Positions 35,192 through 47,417 of a stretch of 64,000 nt of DNA are shown piece by piece (within the stretch, counting starts at the first letter, position 1; the number at the start of each line of letters is the position of its first letter). The notes beneath the pieces were generated by a model. That model was given only the letters and a program-made list of their open reading frames with translations, was not told the origin of the DNA and did no database searches. Origin of the DNA: Rhodocollybia butyracea (lineage: Eukaryota > Basidiomycota > Agaricomycetes > Agaricales > Omphalotaceae); contig JADNRY010000001.1 of assembly GCA_015501585.1 (NCBI GenBank), positions 1,240,001 to 1,304,000 on the forward strand, read 5' to 3'. The position numbers were made by a program, and so were the translations under genes.

Positions 35192-35545
35192 GTTGTAGTA
35201 AAGATGTAAAGGATAAAGCGATGCGAGTAGCGACTAGCTTTATATTCAGTAATGTTTCTCTCGTTTACCGTTGTTGGCCGTATCGATGAGAAATCTGAGC
35301 CCGGGATCCGGTGACATCTCTAAAGGAAGGAGGAAGAAATCGGCCAGGTGGTCCCTATTTAAGGAACAGCCGGGGGACCAGCGCCTTTCAAGCGCGCCTA
35401 AAGCTCTGCTTCGTTGAGTGTAAGGATGTTGCGTTGGCAATAATGAATCGTCCTGACTGTAAACAACAGAACAACAGAACCGGAAACACATCAAAATGTA
35501 AGCCAGTTTCACAAAGCTATTTAGCCTTAGTATGGTCAAGGCATT
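35192..35545. other. Intergenic region between GH15 promoter and cyclin C 3' end
   Basis: Holds the GH15 promoter and the end of the cyclin C transcript. No other feature is seen. Confidence 0.5.
35238..35244 (-). promoter_or_regulatory. TATA box of the GH15 gene
   Basis: TATAAAG on the minus strand, about 47 bases upstream of the ATG at 35191. Confidence 0.5.
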
Positions 35546-37508
35546 CTACCCGCCCGCCCCAGTCCGTTCCAGCATCCTATTTACTACTACAGGCCTACCG
35601 CTCGCCGGATGTGCCAAATCAGATATCCTCACCTCCCGCATCCTCATCAGCATTAAACTCAAAAAATGTGGGGTTATGATGGTACCCTCGCCGAAATGCC
35701 ACCCGTTATTATCGTCGTTGGGACCAACATTATCATCGACCACCATGGCACTTCCTGTACCTGTTCCCATATTTCCAGAACCACCGGAACCGCCTATAGG
35801 CGTCGCTTCCTGCCCAGGCTGTGACAACGGTGAGCCAGAGCTACCATCCCCAAATAGACTACCGGCACCACCTGATCGCGAATCAGGTGTTCCCGAGCCT
35901 GAGCCCGAGCCTGTAATAGCAATCGTCGCACCTGTGGCCGATCGCTTGGCGGGGCTTACGGAGCCTTGGGCAACGTAAGGCGACGGAAACTGTCGTTGCG
36001 GTTGTTGCTGTGGTGGATATTGTTTTGCACTCATGTTGGTCAATTGAGTATACCATTGGAGGACTTGTACTTCATCCTGTGTTAATTGTTGCGGTTGTGG
36101 TTGAACCTGGGCTGGTGCGCGTCGATCCGTAGGTGCAGAAGGACCAGATTGACTTTGTCGTTGAGATTGACCTGGACGTTTATGATGGAGAGCATTGTTA
36201 GCATTTCGCACTTCCTCTGGCGTCGCATCTTCTCGATAACGACTCCATAAGTTGTACATTGAGATGATTTCCTGTGCGATAGTGGAGATGGAAGAAAGGG
36301 AGACATTTAGGTCTGCAAGAAAGTCTATAGGATCTTGTTGCACCGGAACCTTCTTTGGTGTGGATGTCGAGGAAGAAGTGCCATCGAGACTTTGACGTGT
36401 GGAACGCCTGGGCTGAGGTGTCGATTGTGTGGCAGAAGTACTGGTCGATTCGCCCGCGCTGGCAAGCTCAGAGTTGAACGCGGTAGAGTAAGGCAGGAGT
36501 TGTGCAATGCTATTCTGAGTGGGTGTATGGAGGACAAGTGTGAGATATATTGCGGTGATGGCTATTAGATGAGGAGGATAGAGAAGACATAGTTCAGAGC
36601 GATACGTGTCATTAATGATGAACCTGATGTTCATGAGCAATCGCGTACGCTTAGGTACTGAAATCGAGACCTACCAAGCAGTTTGTAACGCCCCCTCGGA
36701 TAACTCGAGTTTGCCTTGACCTGTTCCCCAATATCTTGGTCCATCGTCGGAACCAATTCCTGTTCCGAGTTCACCTGCTTCCGCCTCATCAGGCGGCGAA
36801 TCAGTACGCGGTTCGGCGTTGGATTCTTTTTTACATAGCGCAAGCAGTGTGCGATATGGATGGAAGACAATCAAGTCGCATTCCAGGTCATCCACAAGGT
36901 AAAACTCCATCTCAGCAAGCTTGGAGTTGTCAGAGGGAAAGTTCTTCACGCCATACTGGTCCTCTAGGCAAGAGTCGGTTAAGAACAGCAATAGTAGTTA
37001 AAGGAAACTGACGACTAAATAGTGCACGGGACTCGGCGACAACATTCTTGATATGTACTGGGGACTCTTCTGCCTTTGCAGCAACGTAGCAACAGGCTGA
37101 AAGGACAAAATAAGGATCCGTTTCGCAGTATGAATTCTTCAAATAAAATCTGCGAAAAAAGACGGTAGCTGTGGCAATAACACGCTGTCGAAATTGCAGT
37201 TTTTTGCCTAGTTTCGAGATGACTTGAAAGGGATGAGACAAAGTAAGGAAGAAGTCGGTATATACTGACGATCTGCAAAGTATATCGCCAAAAAGTCCAG
37301 ATGTTCTGGCTCTGGGACATAGTCCAAGTCATCTGTTCGTGCCTATGGATTGTCAGCGTAGTTCAAGCTTGCCTTGAGAGTCATCGTGCCTCCTTCAACG
37401 TTGCGCGGTCAACAATCCAGCGTTTACTAGTCAAAAAATCAACAAACTTTTCGTGCTGGGAAGAGTATTTTCTCACTAGTGCGTTGAAACCCAAAAATCT
37501 GTGGCCAT
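35546..37508 (-). CDS. SSN8: Cyclin C, Mediator CDK8-module subunit
   Basis: C-type cyclin, partner of Cdk8/Ssn3 in the Mediator kinase module that represses RNA polymerase II transcription. The start at 37508 gives MATDFWVSTHYKRWIVDRAT, the conserved N-terminus. The cyclin fold follows: LGKKLQFRQRVIATATVFFR, RFYLKNSYCETDPYFVLSAC, YVAAKAEESPVHIKNVVAE, and, after an intron, NSKLAEMEFYLVDDLECDL, FHPYRTLLALCK. The second repeat begins AWFIINDTYRSELCLLYPPH. The last exon carries a long Pro/Gln/Gly/Ser-rich tail of about 280 residues to 35546, longer than in yeast but common in basidiomycetes. An acidic insert sits between the two cyclin repeats. One intron (37343-37389) seems to have a GC donor. 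The gene is divergent from Sen2. Confidence 0.9.
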
Positions 37509-37561
37509 CGAAGAAAGTGAGCGCTTACATTAGGCGCGCGAGCCTTTGCTCTTGACTTGAA
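37509..37561. promoter_or_regulatory. 53 bp shared promoter of cyclin C and Sen2
   Basis: The two start codons face away from each other with only 53 bases between them, so both genes must share core promoter sequence or transcribe through each other's 5' end. Confidence 0.6.
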
Positions 37562-38978
37562 ATGTCTTCGAATAGATTCAGAGGGGGTCCCAACAAAGGT
37601 GGTCCTCGGCGACAAGAAAATAATCGGATCTATCGATATCCTCTCCCATTGATTTTTTCTGATTCGCCTCCTAGTCGCGTCCGATCTATTCTTGGGCTTT
37701 TGGGTCTATCCCTAAATCAAGTCCTAAATCCAAATTGCGAAGGCTACTACGATGTTTCTACACGTTCTGTCTGGATAGTCACTCAACGAGATTCAGAAAT
37801 CCTATGGAGAAGAGGCTTTTTTGGGAAAGGGAATCTCTCAAGAAGCGAGCCAAGTTGGTTTGTGAGGCAGATGAAGGACAGGAAAAGTAAAGGAAGTGCG
37901 TAAAATGTGTCAACTTTTGCCCCAATCGGAGTTCATGATCTTTGTTCTTAGGTATGACATCAGAGGAAGTCCGAGAGAAACGTCGCGCTGACCGCAAACA
38001 GTTCAAGTTAGACCGTGCAGCAGCCATAGCTAAAGTCGCCGCTGAAGCCGAAACTATTTTTGAAACGGAGGGAAGGGTGGTTGTTCCTGCACTATTTGGC
38101 CCAGAAATTCCTTCTGGTGCTACGTGGAAACCCAGTACCGTTGAACCTGAAGCGGACGCAGGTTTAGAGCAGGAGCAGTCGGGCGATGCAAAAGATACTG
38201 AAACCAAGGAAGAGCCCGAGGAAGAGCCCTTGGAGGACATGGAACACCTGCAGCTCACGCTTCAAGAAGCCTTTTTCCTTGCTTGGAACTTGGATTGTCT
38301 AAGTATATTAGATCCAGACACGGTATGCTTCTCTTTCCTTTGTTTTTTAATTCTCACCTCAACTCGCATTAGGATGAACCTTTATCATTATCAGAAATAT
38401 GGATGACCTTCCAGCAAGTGTACCTCGCCCCTCCAATACCCAACTCCCCTCCTCCGGAGCTTCAATTTGACAACCCCTTCCTCGTACATTACGCTGCGTA
38501 TCATCATTACCGCTCTTTAGGGTGGGTAGTCAAAAGTGGACTCAAATTCTGCGTTGACTACCTCCTTTACAAAAGAGGGCCTGTTTTCACTCACGCCGAG
38601 TAAGTCTCGCTTATTTCCGACGCCTTCCGCTTCGTTCGCTGACCCTAACTAGATTCGCCATCGTCGTATGTCCGGTATATGAAGACCCACAAGATCAAGA
38701 AATCTCGACCACCCAGTTACAAAATTCGTCCCCGTTCACCTGGTCTTGGCTAGGAACCATAAATCGGGCTAACTCACAAGTGATGAAAGTAGGTTGAATC
38801 ATCACCGCATTGTCTGTGCTTTACTGACATGACTTAGACTCTGATCCTGGCCTATGTAACTATCCCAGCACGCTCGCGCGTCTCACGGAGTGTACTCAAT
38901 TCTCCGGCGTGTTTTGCGCACTACTCGGTCAGGGAAGTGATCGTGCGGCGATTCATTCCTGCTCGGATGAGGGATTAG
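37562..38978 (+). CDS. SEN2: tRNA-splicing endonuclease subunit Sen2
   Basis: Catalytic subunit of the tRNA-splicing endonuclease; it cuts the 5' splice site of intron-containing pre-tRNA. The start at 37562 gives [20 protein letters not shown]. The N-terminal domain has [20 protein letters not shown] and [20 protein letters not shown], as in other Sen2 proteins. A Lys/Arg-rich coiled segment and an acidic stretch follow. The nuclease fold is in the last exons: [20 protein letters not shown], then [20 protein letters not shown], with the catalytic Tyr and His, and the catalytic Lys in [18 protein letters not shown], split by an intron right after the Lys codon. It ends [10 protein letters not shown], stop at 38976-38978. 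Five exons, about 400 residues, apparently intact. Confidence 0.92.
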
Positions 38979-39825
38979 AGTGATAGCAACCGTTCAAGTC
39001 CATCGCTCTTATAAACTGTACTTTGAAGTCATCGAGGCTGCACTGATTATGGCTATCCCTCGAGAAAACACCGAAGGACACTGAATTGCCTGATGTTGGG
39101 CTAGCTAATGTTACAAGCGTATGAAAGCCGATGTTTCTTCGCCTTGCTCAGCCGCTATCTCAATACAAGCCGATATAATTCAAGCGTAGGCGTAGGCGAC
39201 GATCGTGAAAGAGGTCTGGTTATAACCGTGGGTCTTGACGAAGATGGTTCCGGCAACTTTGTTCATTCGATACACGGTAGTAACCTCAAGTTCTAGGCTA
39301 CCAGAGTGACCGATGTGCTGGTGGTCGAGGTCGTCCTTCTCATAGCGCCAAACCTCGGGCACTTACTTTGTAAGTTCAAGAGTCAAGTTGAGAACACTCT
39401 CGAGCTCGAGGCTGAGTTCATCGACAAAATCCAAATAGGTCCTCTTAAGTCATTAAAACAAACACCAAACAGGCATAGCTGTCCGCATACGGCTCTAACT
39501 TGTATACGAATTGCGCCCGTCATCAGAGAATAAATAGTTTTGCGGAATCGGTACACTGGAACGGTTAGTTTGGATGGTCTTGGAAGTGAATTATTTTCGA
39601 TCATCGCGTGCCTAAAACAAGATTCGTTTAAAACGCCAGCGATTGATTGCATTTACTTAGGCTAGAAAAACCCGGCAAACAATCATCAAGAATGATCTCT
39701 CAATGTCTTGATCTGGATCAGAATAAAGAAAAGCACTACTGTGGATAGATATAGAACGCTTTGATCTCAACGGACGATAGCTACATGAAACTGTTTGAAG
39801 TAAAACCCATGTTCAAGTTGCTATT
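38979..39825. other. Intergenic region between convergent genes
   Basis: Lies between the 3' ends of Sen2 and the minus-strand membrane protein gene. Short frames on both strands are unrecognised. Confidence 0.45.
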
Positions 39826-41368
39826 TTATACAGTTACAGCTTTATCATACAGCTTCTCTCCGCCGAGAATGTTTCCAGTCAGTCCCTCTGTATCCGAGTC
39901 GTACTGAAAAGTGGGCGAACCGCAGATAGTCGTGTGTTCGGATGAACCTATATCAAGAATATAGGTCGGATTCTGAGGGGGTGCAGATGCAAGAGCCGCA
40001 TCCGAAAGTCCAATTGAATCATCATCAAAGGACCTCCCCAAACCAACTCGAACAGCGATCAAGGTAGGTGCGAGTCCCTGCATTATCCAAACATTATCAT
40101 TATGACAATACTTGAGTCAATGGCTCGAGAGATTGCTCACACTGACGATTGTTCCGAGACAAGTCCAATTCGGAACTTGGTTAGTGGATACTATGCCAAT
40201 GTTGAAAATTGGATATATAGCACCAGATTCAATTCTGTACAATGATGAGTATGTAAATAGAAATATTTTATCAGTACTTACACAACAGCCAAAGTCCTAC
40301 TATACCAGGAGAGGTACCTGAAATTGTAATGTGTATGTCGGATTTCTCTCGAAAGCCACCATACTCGTCCAGCTGAAACAAATCACAGTCAGAAAACTTT
40401 GGTAACTCAGGAGACCCATCATCCGACATACCAATCAACAGTGTCATGAGGATATTTACGCAAGCGTTCACCAGAGAGAAATCGCAGAACAGTTCTGTAT
40501 CTACGTGACTGATGATTGCATATCTCTGTGGATCAGTGAGGACCAGAATATTGCAAATGACAGCAATGAAACCAATCACTAGTGAAGAGAATGAAATCGG
40601 TATATCTGCCATATGAGAAACAATGCTCACGTTTCGTAAAGAATATAATCAAGAACAAGGGTAGGAGAATAGCCTTTCGAGGCCCCCAAACTGCATATAC
40701 TCGGTAGAACTAGATGGAAAATTCAAGGTGATTAAAGGTGCCAATAAATTTACAATGCAAACTTGACTGCACCAGGATAGCATCACTCAAGACGCTGAAA
40801 ATGTTGAAGGGAATATCAGATTCTATCCTAGCTAGACAAGCATACAATATGAACACTGTGCACTCACTCCCCAAGCAGAAAAGTTGTCAAATCGATAGCT
40901 CTATAATATTCAGTTTGAATTTATGGATTTACTGGAAGCTTCCTAGTAACTTACTGGCCAGCAATCATCCAAGGCTCTTCATTTGAAGTCGGAATTGTAT
41001 ACAAAATTGCGTATGCCTCCCCAACTAGATCATAGGATAGGTTTATTGTTGCTAAAATGAAAGAAGCTATGGTCGCAGGAAAGATGAACTTCTTGATGGA
41101 AGAGATGTGGAATTTTTTTGGTAGAATCCAAATCGCAAGCCCGAAAAGAACAGCATAAACGCCTTTGAAGAATAATCGAATGAGGTTCATCGTCTTAGAA
41201 ATATTGTCGAGCGTGCACCATGCGGCGAGACGAACCATAGAGCATGCATTCAACCTAGAACGAGTTATCTTCAGGAGGCTGAACAGTCAGAAGTGACGAG
41301 TCAGGGCACACCATTACTACGATGAGCCGAGGGAGTATATAACTGGTACTAGGAACTGTGCCGGACAT
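39826..41368 (-). CDS. Multi-pass membrane protein, uncharacterised agaricomycete family
   Basis: Multi-exon gene starting at 41368 (MSGTVPSTSYILPRLIVVM). Hydrophobic segments follow: FFKGVYAVLFGLAIWILP, IFPATIASFILATINLSYDL, FSSLVIGFIAVICNILVL and VNACVNILMTLLIG, with a further one in AIYPIFNIGIV. Near the C-terminus is the block QGLAPTLIAVRVGLGRSFDD, which recurs in a large family of seven-helix-like basidiomycete proteins of unknown function. A polar tail ends at 39826. Several small exons between 40630 and 40950 could not be joined with certainty. The layout suggests a receptor-like or transporter-like membrane protein. No ligand or partner can be named. Confidence 0.55.
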
Positions 41369-43161
41369 GGTTCCAATCGCAAATGACTTGAAATGAAGGA
41401 GTGAAGGAGAGGGGAAGGAGGGGGCGAAGTCCAAGCGCTGTAAATCCCTTCCTTATAAACCAGCCATGATATAAACTGTTGGCCATCTCATCAGCAAGTA
41501 TTAAGTGACTTTATCGCTTTATGAATTTCACGTCAGTATTTCCATAACCGTACAGATCCGCCCAGTGGCACATCGCTGCCACATTGAGTTTGTTGCCATC
41601 TTGATCTGGGGCAACTGAAAGTAACTGTGTTAACGGCAGTTGCTTTTCCACTGCCGGTACCCTATTACTCTGTAGTAGCTGTGCACTCAATACTTGTCCA
41701 GACCCCAGAGCTGGAATTGAATCGGCGGTTTGTTATTCCAGAGCAGTCAGAAGGATCACTTGTTCTCGATATATACAGAGATTTTGGGATCTAGGATCCA
41801 TAGTGACTAAATGAAACGTTAACAGTCATCCTTCTATGATCCTTCTATGATATCCTCGTGCATACTAGTATCCTCGAGATTGTATGAGATTCCTTCAGAT
41901 GATGGAACACGATACAGATGATAAGACACAGCAACTCTTCCCTTCGTAAGCCAATTAAGTGGGCACTCTATGTTGAAACTTGACATAGCATCCGGCTCTA
42001 GATCGGAGTTGGCATGAAGCCCTAGTACCAACTTTGGGCTTTAATGGTATGAACATTACGATATGACGGGCCCCAGCTTGATATTACTTCCCCACCTTGG
42101 CAGCTGTTAGCAGTGCGATGATTCGTCCGAATAACGAGAAGAGTTGAGCCGTCGGAAACTCACACTGACCTCGTGTGAGAAAAAGCTCGGAATGTGATAT
42201 AAAACGCTTTGACCTTAGACTGATCCAGTGCAATGTGATCGTTTTGGTGTTGGAGTTTGGGCGAAGACGTGGTCGGGGGTAGTCCAGGGTCCGAATCTGG
42301 GGGTTGAGGCATTGTATGTACTTATGGCTGTTGAACGTTAAGCATTTGATCCCTTACTCTTGGGGCTGTGAGTCTGCGCTGGTGTGTCGCAAGATGCAAA
42401 ATTGAGCACAGCCACGATGTACATGCTTTGGCCGGCCAAAGAGTATATCAGCATGCCGTGCAAGAGAATCGGGGCGTCGGCACTGAGCACATTTAATCGA
42501 ATCTGCTCATCGCTTCTCCAGCTCCAGCATCCACTGTACAGATTAAGTAACTGAGATTCGAGTCCCAAGTTCCCTGTTGTTTTTGTGACCTTCCAAATTA
42601 ATTTCAGCGTGATTCAAGTATGTTTACCCTCCCGGCCACTTCGGCATTCTGGCCGAAAGCCTGCAAGCTGAGTGGATTATTGAGGAGTTAAAGGGCTACT
42701 TAGTAGGTGTAGTAGGCATAGGCGAAAGTCGTAAAAAGAAGGGTGGTCCCAATTATTATGATTGGGATTCGGGTTTTCATGGGGCTTGATAAGAATAATA
42801 CTATCGCTGCACGATTTGGTGGTAGCTTCGCCGCAAGCAAGTTGTCCACTGCAGTACCAGTGGCCAAGCTGAAAGGAATGGAAGTATCAAACCCATAGAC
42901 GCACTACTGGGACGAGACCCGGGCTATCGAAGTCTGCGATATCAATCTGATTCAATATGTATTGCGTTGAGTTTCGGTCTCAATAGAACCATGGACACAC
43001 CTGTCTGTCATGGACCATGGTCACAGTTTGATCTCAGCCTAGTAAGTAAGTAACTGAGGAAAGATAAAAGAATACAATTCTCGAGGAGTATCACCGCGAA
43101 ATCATTCAATACAAGTACATGCTATTGCACAAAAGAAATTTTTACTTCTCAACTTGAACTC
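41369..43161. other. Intergenic region with one weak gene candidate
   Basis: The best coding hint is on the minus strand: an ATG at 42312 (MPQPPDSDPGLPPTTSSPKL) leading to KVKAFYITFRAFSHE, a GTCAGT...TAACAG intron, and a downstream open segment (41834-42030, SFNIECPLNWLTKGRVAVSY). The frames do not join cleanly and no family is recognised. The rest is the 3' flank of the first P450. Confidence 0.35.
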
Positions 43162-45341
43162 TCAATCTACCATAGCTGCTGCCAAAATCAAATCTCGTGC
43201 TTGCTGGTCGCGAGGCATGATGGAAGATCGGTATGGCTTGGGGTGGCTAAAATTGGGGCATCGACTGGTTTCACCGCAGAAACACATTACTTAGAGAGCA
43301 CATACCGGAAGAAGGTTCTAGTATACTCTCCTGGGAGGTCAACTTCATTACCTTCATTGTCTTTGGCCTTTTGTAGATCCAATGTGGCCAGGACAGATGC
43401 AATCGCAAGCCAGACAGTGTTGTCAGCCATATAGCGGCCTACACAGACTCTAGAAAGTAGAGCACATGGTTATAGTAGGAGAATACCATTAGACAAAAAC
43501 TAATGAACCTTCGACCAAATCCGAATGCGAGAATGTCATTGATGCTTGTAAATGGCCCATCTGGAGAGTCCAGAAAACGCTCAGGCATAAATCTATCGGG
43601 CTCTGAGTATACATTGGGGTCTCGACTCATAGCCCTATACATGTCCTTCAGCTCACAAGCTTCTCGAAAAGAACCTAACATGACCTCACCAGATATTGGG
43701 GACAATCACACATCCTGAATGAAAGCATGTTAACTTGGCCAACACCAAACAGAGAGCCAAAAGTTTTTACAACCTTTAGGAATATGGTAACCCTGGTAAA
43801 AGTCATCTTCAATTGAAGCGTGGTAGACCCCTACAAAATCCTAAGAAATATGTGGTCCCTGAAAATGGGAATCTCATACCAAGGGGAAGAACCGGGTGCA
43901 TCCGCATTATTTCGCGATAGACGGATTCAACATAAGGAAGAGAACGTCGGTCCTCAAACTTAGGTAGTCTACCTCTCCCTATAACGCGGTCAATTTCGGC
44001 TCGTGCTTTCAATTGAACGTTGGGATGTTGGACCATAGTGAGGAGAAAGGCGTTGATGGCAGACATTGTCTGGAAGTCAAGTATTAATAAGTTCCATAAA
44101 ATGATCCTAATATGAGTAGAGACTTCGCACCGTATCTGCTCCAGCTGATGGGAGAAATCAAGGAGAGTTGATATGAATTTTGTAGCGTAAAAAAAGGTCT
44201 CACCCAGCAGACTGCCGGCACCCATTGTCTTGATCTTCTTAATATCCAGGGGATTTCCTTCACTTGCAAGAGCTAGCTCAGCAATAAGGGAAGTCCCAGT
44301 ACCTGCTTTCTGCATGAAACGAATTAGAACAGCAAAGCAGCTTGAAAACACGCTTGCCAAGTTATTTACTGCTTGGTCCAACGGGATACTGCCTAGTTCC
44401 GTCACGTTTTGGCGAAATTTGTTTGCTATCTCTTGAAACCCACATCCAGGGAACCAAGAAGGCATGAAGCGTAGCCAGGGATATCGTTCAAGGGCGGGGT
44501 AGGGCTCTAATGATGCTCGTCCGAACATCACAAGAGCTTCTACGGCTTTCTTCGAAAGTGGATCTTCAGAACTAACGTCTAGCCCATATAACGCAGAGTA
44601 TATGAGACCTTGAGAGAGTCTTGTGGGAACGCATTAGAGTCAGCCCTGGTACAAACTAAGCCAGTAGGACGTACGACATAGTGTGCTGCATAAATTCTTC
44701 TGGTACGGTTATTAGGCTGTGCAAATATTGACTGATTTTATTATATTGAGCGGGATAGAAGCGATGGCTGGAAGATTGACGAAAGTTTTGCTGGAAAACC
44801 CGCCTGTTTCCCCTCCATTTATCCGAATAGTGCTGCGAAAAATCAGAATTAGCATGAAAGAAAGGGTATTTGGCGCATGGATGAGAAGACAAGCCAGGAT
44901 ATTTACCTCTAGGGCAAGTACCTCATTAAATCCAGCCCTTGAAAGTGAAAAATCAGCGATGCCTTCGAAAGCAGGATCCAGACGCACAACTTCATCACTC
45001 GGGTCATTGCTCGATCTGAGTAAAACGAGCACGTTTTTCTAGGAGATCTATAGCAACATGAGCATGGTTGAGAATGAGCATGTTATATTTTCGAATGTAG
45101 ACAAGTTCTCCTGTAATAAATCAGTATTTCTTGCATTGGTACAAGTAATTGTAGATAATCAACCATATTCTCTTCCCCACTGCTCATATTGGATCCAAGC
45201 ATCAAGCGTGGGCATATTCGGAGATTTGGGACCTGGAGGGAAGGAATCTGCATGGGACTGACGGCGAGGTCGAAAATATAGTAGTGCTACAAGAGTAACG
45301 ATTCCGTATAAAGTCACAAATAAAGGAGAGGTAGGAGCCAT
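43162..45341 (-). pseudogene. Cytochrome P450, copy 1 (single frameshift)
   Basis: Fungal microsomal P450 whose intact form would be a heme-thiolate monooxygenase of about 500 residues. The start at 45341 gives a membrane anchor (TSPLFVTLYGIVTLVALLYF), RPRRQ, and the hinge FPPGPKSPNMP. Later come WRGNRRVFQQNFRQSSSHRF, the I-helix AGADT (split by an intron), ExxR as EIMR in VYREIMRMHP, FMPERFLDSPDG, and the heme loop FGFGRRVCVGR with Cys at 43443-43445. It ends RDQQARDLILAAAMVD. Compared with the two sister copies, one base is missing at about 45020-45027, which shifts the frame shortly after LLEKRAR and ends it within a few codons. A TATA-like box (TTATATAG) lies about 35 bases upstream. It would be functional apart from that one lesion, so an assembly error must be considered. 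Confidence 0.75.
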
Positions 45342-46600
45342 AGCAGATGAACGAGGGGGATTTTCTGAGGTCTCCTTATATAGTATAACTTGGAGAGAAA
45401 AGAATGACATGTTCTTAAAATACGATTAGGTTCCTCGTGAAAGTGACTTCATAAACGCCAATTCATAAACAAAGATGTACTTTGCAAAAGGTCCGGAGTG
45501 TAATTCTTACGACACATTTTTCCACCAGGCAGAAAGAACACGATTGCTGATTTGTTCGAGGGACCTTCAAACATAGGAGTTCTTATGTCATGAGAGAATA
45601 CGAAGATAGGCACACCAAGGTTTTCCGGTGTCTCGTTTAAGTCCAGGTTTTCAGCGAATGGTGAGACTCGACTCCTCGAAGCTGGATACCACCAATTTGA
45701 CATAAGACTACGACAATCTCGGAATTGGCAGGAGTCGAAATCGTTTTTGCTATGGTTGAAATGGACTCGATGCTGTCTCCATGCACCACTCGATAGGGAG
45801 CCAAAATTCCTGATGGGGAACTTTGGCATGTACACCGCCAACAAGATACCGACTGGGGTTTGACTTGAGCTGAACTCACGCAAATCATAGATGAAAAAAA
45901 AGTTGAGAAGAAGAAGTTTCTAGGACTGCCCGCTTTGACAGGCATTGTTCATAGAGCTTATCAGCAACACATTCAAAAACGGTTTATATCGTACCCAAAA
46001 TAGGTGCACCACAGTGCACCACCCAAATCACAGTGAGGAACAAACTCCCGGAATATATGGGTAAATGTTGACGTTAGGCTTGGGCCTAGAGGCAATTAGT
46101 CCGTGACCATTCGCTGGCGATTATGTGGATCTGTATTAATGATGTTCATAAGAGTGTTGGCATGCTGCGTTGCGACACAATGGGAGACAATGGGCCAGGT
46201 GGCTGGCTCCTCGATGATATACTTGAAGTAATGCGGGTGCCCGTCCAGTGTTCGACTAGCGTCTAGAATAAGCTGGAGCTGTGGGATAGAGTTGGCGCTA
46301 AGCTAGCACTAGCCTCCTACAGGAGAGGTGTGAGTAGATCCACGCCGCTTTTGACATGGACGCAATATTTTTTGTGCATGCCATTGCTGGCAGTCTGTTG
46401 AGAGTCGAGTGGGTAGGGTGAGCTAATCGCGCCATTGCTTGAAGACATGAAGTTCGTAGGGAAACCCTTGAAAGCCGACTCGTCTAAAGAGAGAAGCTTC
46501 AAGTTTTGCAAGCCACTAGCCAGAGCAGGAAAGTAATTGATGTCTAAAGGCTTCAGTACATCTCCACGCACACCGCCGCGGCACCGTGATCACACAAAAT
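45342..46600. other. Duplicated non-coding spacer of unit 1
   Basis: This spacer is repeated upstream of P450 copy 2 (50205-51390) and in part upstream of copy 3 (58009-58490). Small frames inside it are not conserved as protein. It contains the sequence (about 46505-46545) that corresponds to the foldback insertion site in unit 2. Confidence 0.6.
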
Positions 46601-47417
46601 TCATAAACTAGTGTTTCCCTCTATAGTAGTACTTGGATCATCATCAAAATAGCCTCCCTTCAGTGCGTCGTCTGTATCCCATTCAACCTCTCGCGACAAT
46701 CCATACTTGCCCATCACAAACAACACATCGCTCTGTCTATTCATACTCGTCCGCTTCTCTCCATCTACGTCTCTAAACCACAACATCGCATCCTCCGGCA
46801 CAGTGGGCAAAGTCTGGAAAACGCTCCTTGTCAAGTTGACCTGCTTCAAGTAATCCTCCCTAGGAAGCTTTGGTTTGGATCTGGTCTCCGCCCCGATGAC
46901 TTTTTCGATTGACCCATGCGCACGGATAAAATCAAGAACACTTGAAACTTGGGCTTTTTCGGGGAAGGAAAGCTTCGGAATATTAGACATGGCCACTGAG
47001 ATTTTGACGCGTCAGCCGTTCACTTTCGACTAGTGCACGCGCAGCTGTGAGACGCCGACTCTGTCTTCGTAAAGTCTGTAAAGTGTTGAGATCCAAGAGG
47101 TCTGCGTATTATGTAAGGTAAATGACGCACCTCTTGAGCTTTTGCCAAATTTTGTTCTCTCCCATCAAAAACACAGACTGCCTCAACTCCAAATTCTTCC
47201 AGCTTTTTGATCAGTCTATACCAACCATTGATAAGGATGTGGAATTTGAGTAAAGTGAAATCGTTGGGTTAAAAGTGTTCCGTCTCTATTGAATGATTGA
47301 GTAAAAAGAGCGTTGAGCTAGTCAAGGCCGCACAGCACGATCCTTTTGCCAGAAAAACCTTGAAGACGATCTGGTAAACGTTTATGAAACGAAAGGCGTC
47401 AGCCCAAAAACTCCCAT
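46601..47417 (-). pseudogene. XPG/Rad2 N-domain-like protein, copy A (broken)
   Basis: Remnant of a PIN-like nuclease family expanded in agaricomycetes. ATG at 47417 gives MGVFGLTPF, then the frame stops: compared with copy B the rest of exon 1 and the first intron are deleted. Further on are GKRIVLDGTLLTQRFHF, a second damaged join (HPYQWLV then TAG, where copy B has HPYRHVLSWYRLI), and KKLEEFGVEAVCVFDGRE, NLAKAQE. The 3' part is an open frame of about 130 residues (IPKLSFPEKAQVSSVLDF to the stop at 46601). The XPG-N motifs (MGVxGL, VLDGT, CVFDG) support the family. At least two lesions make it a pseudogene. Confidence 0.65.

Noticed and set aside
41834..42568. Candidate small gene(s) on the minus strand
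   Set aside because: One plausible intron exists, but the exons do not join in a single frame and no family was recognised.
45449..45945. Minus-strand frames upstream of P450 copy 1
   Set aside because: Equivalent sequence upstream of copies 2 and 3 does not keep the frames. They lie in duplicated non-coding spacer.
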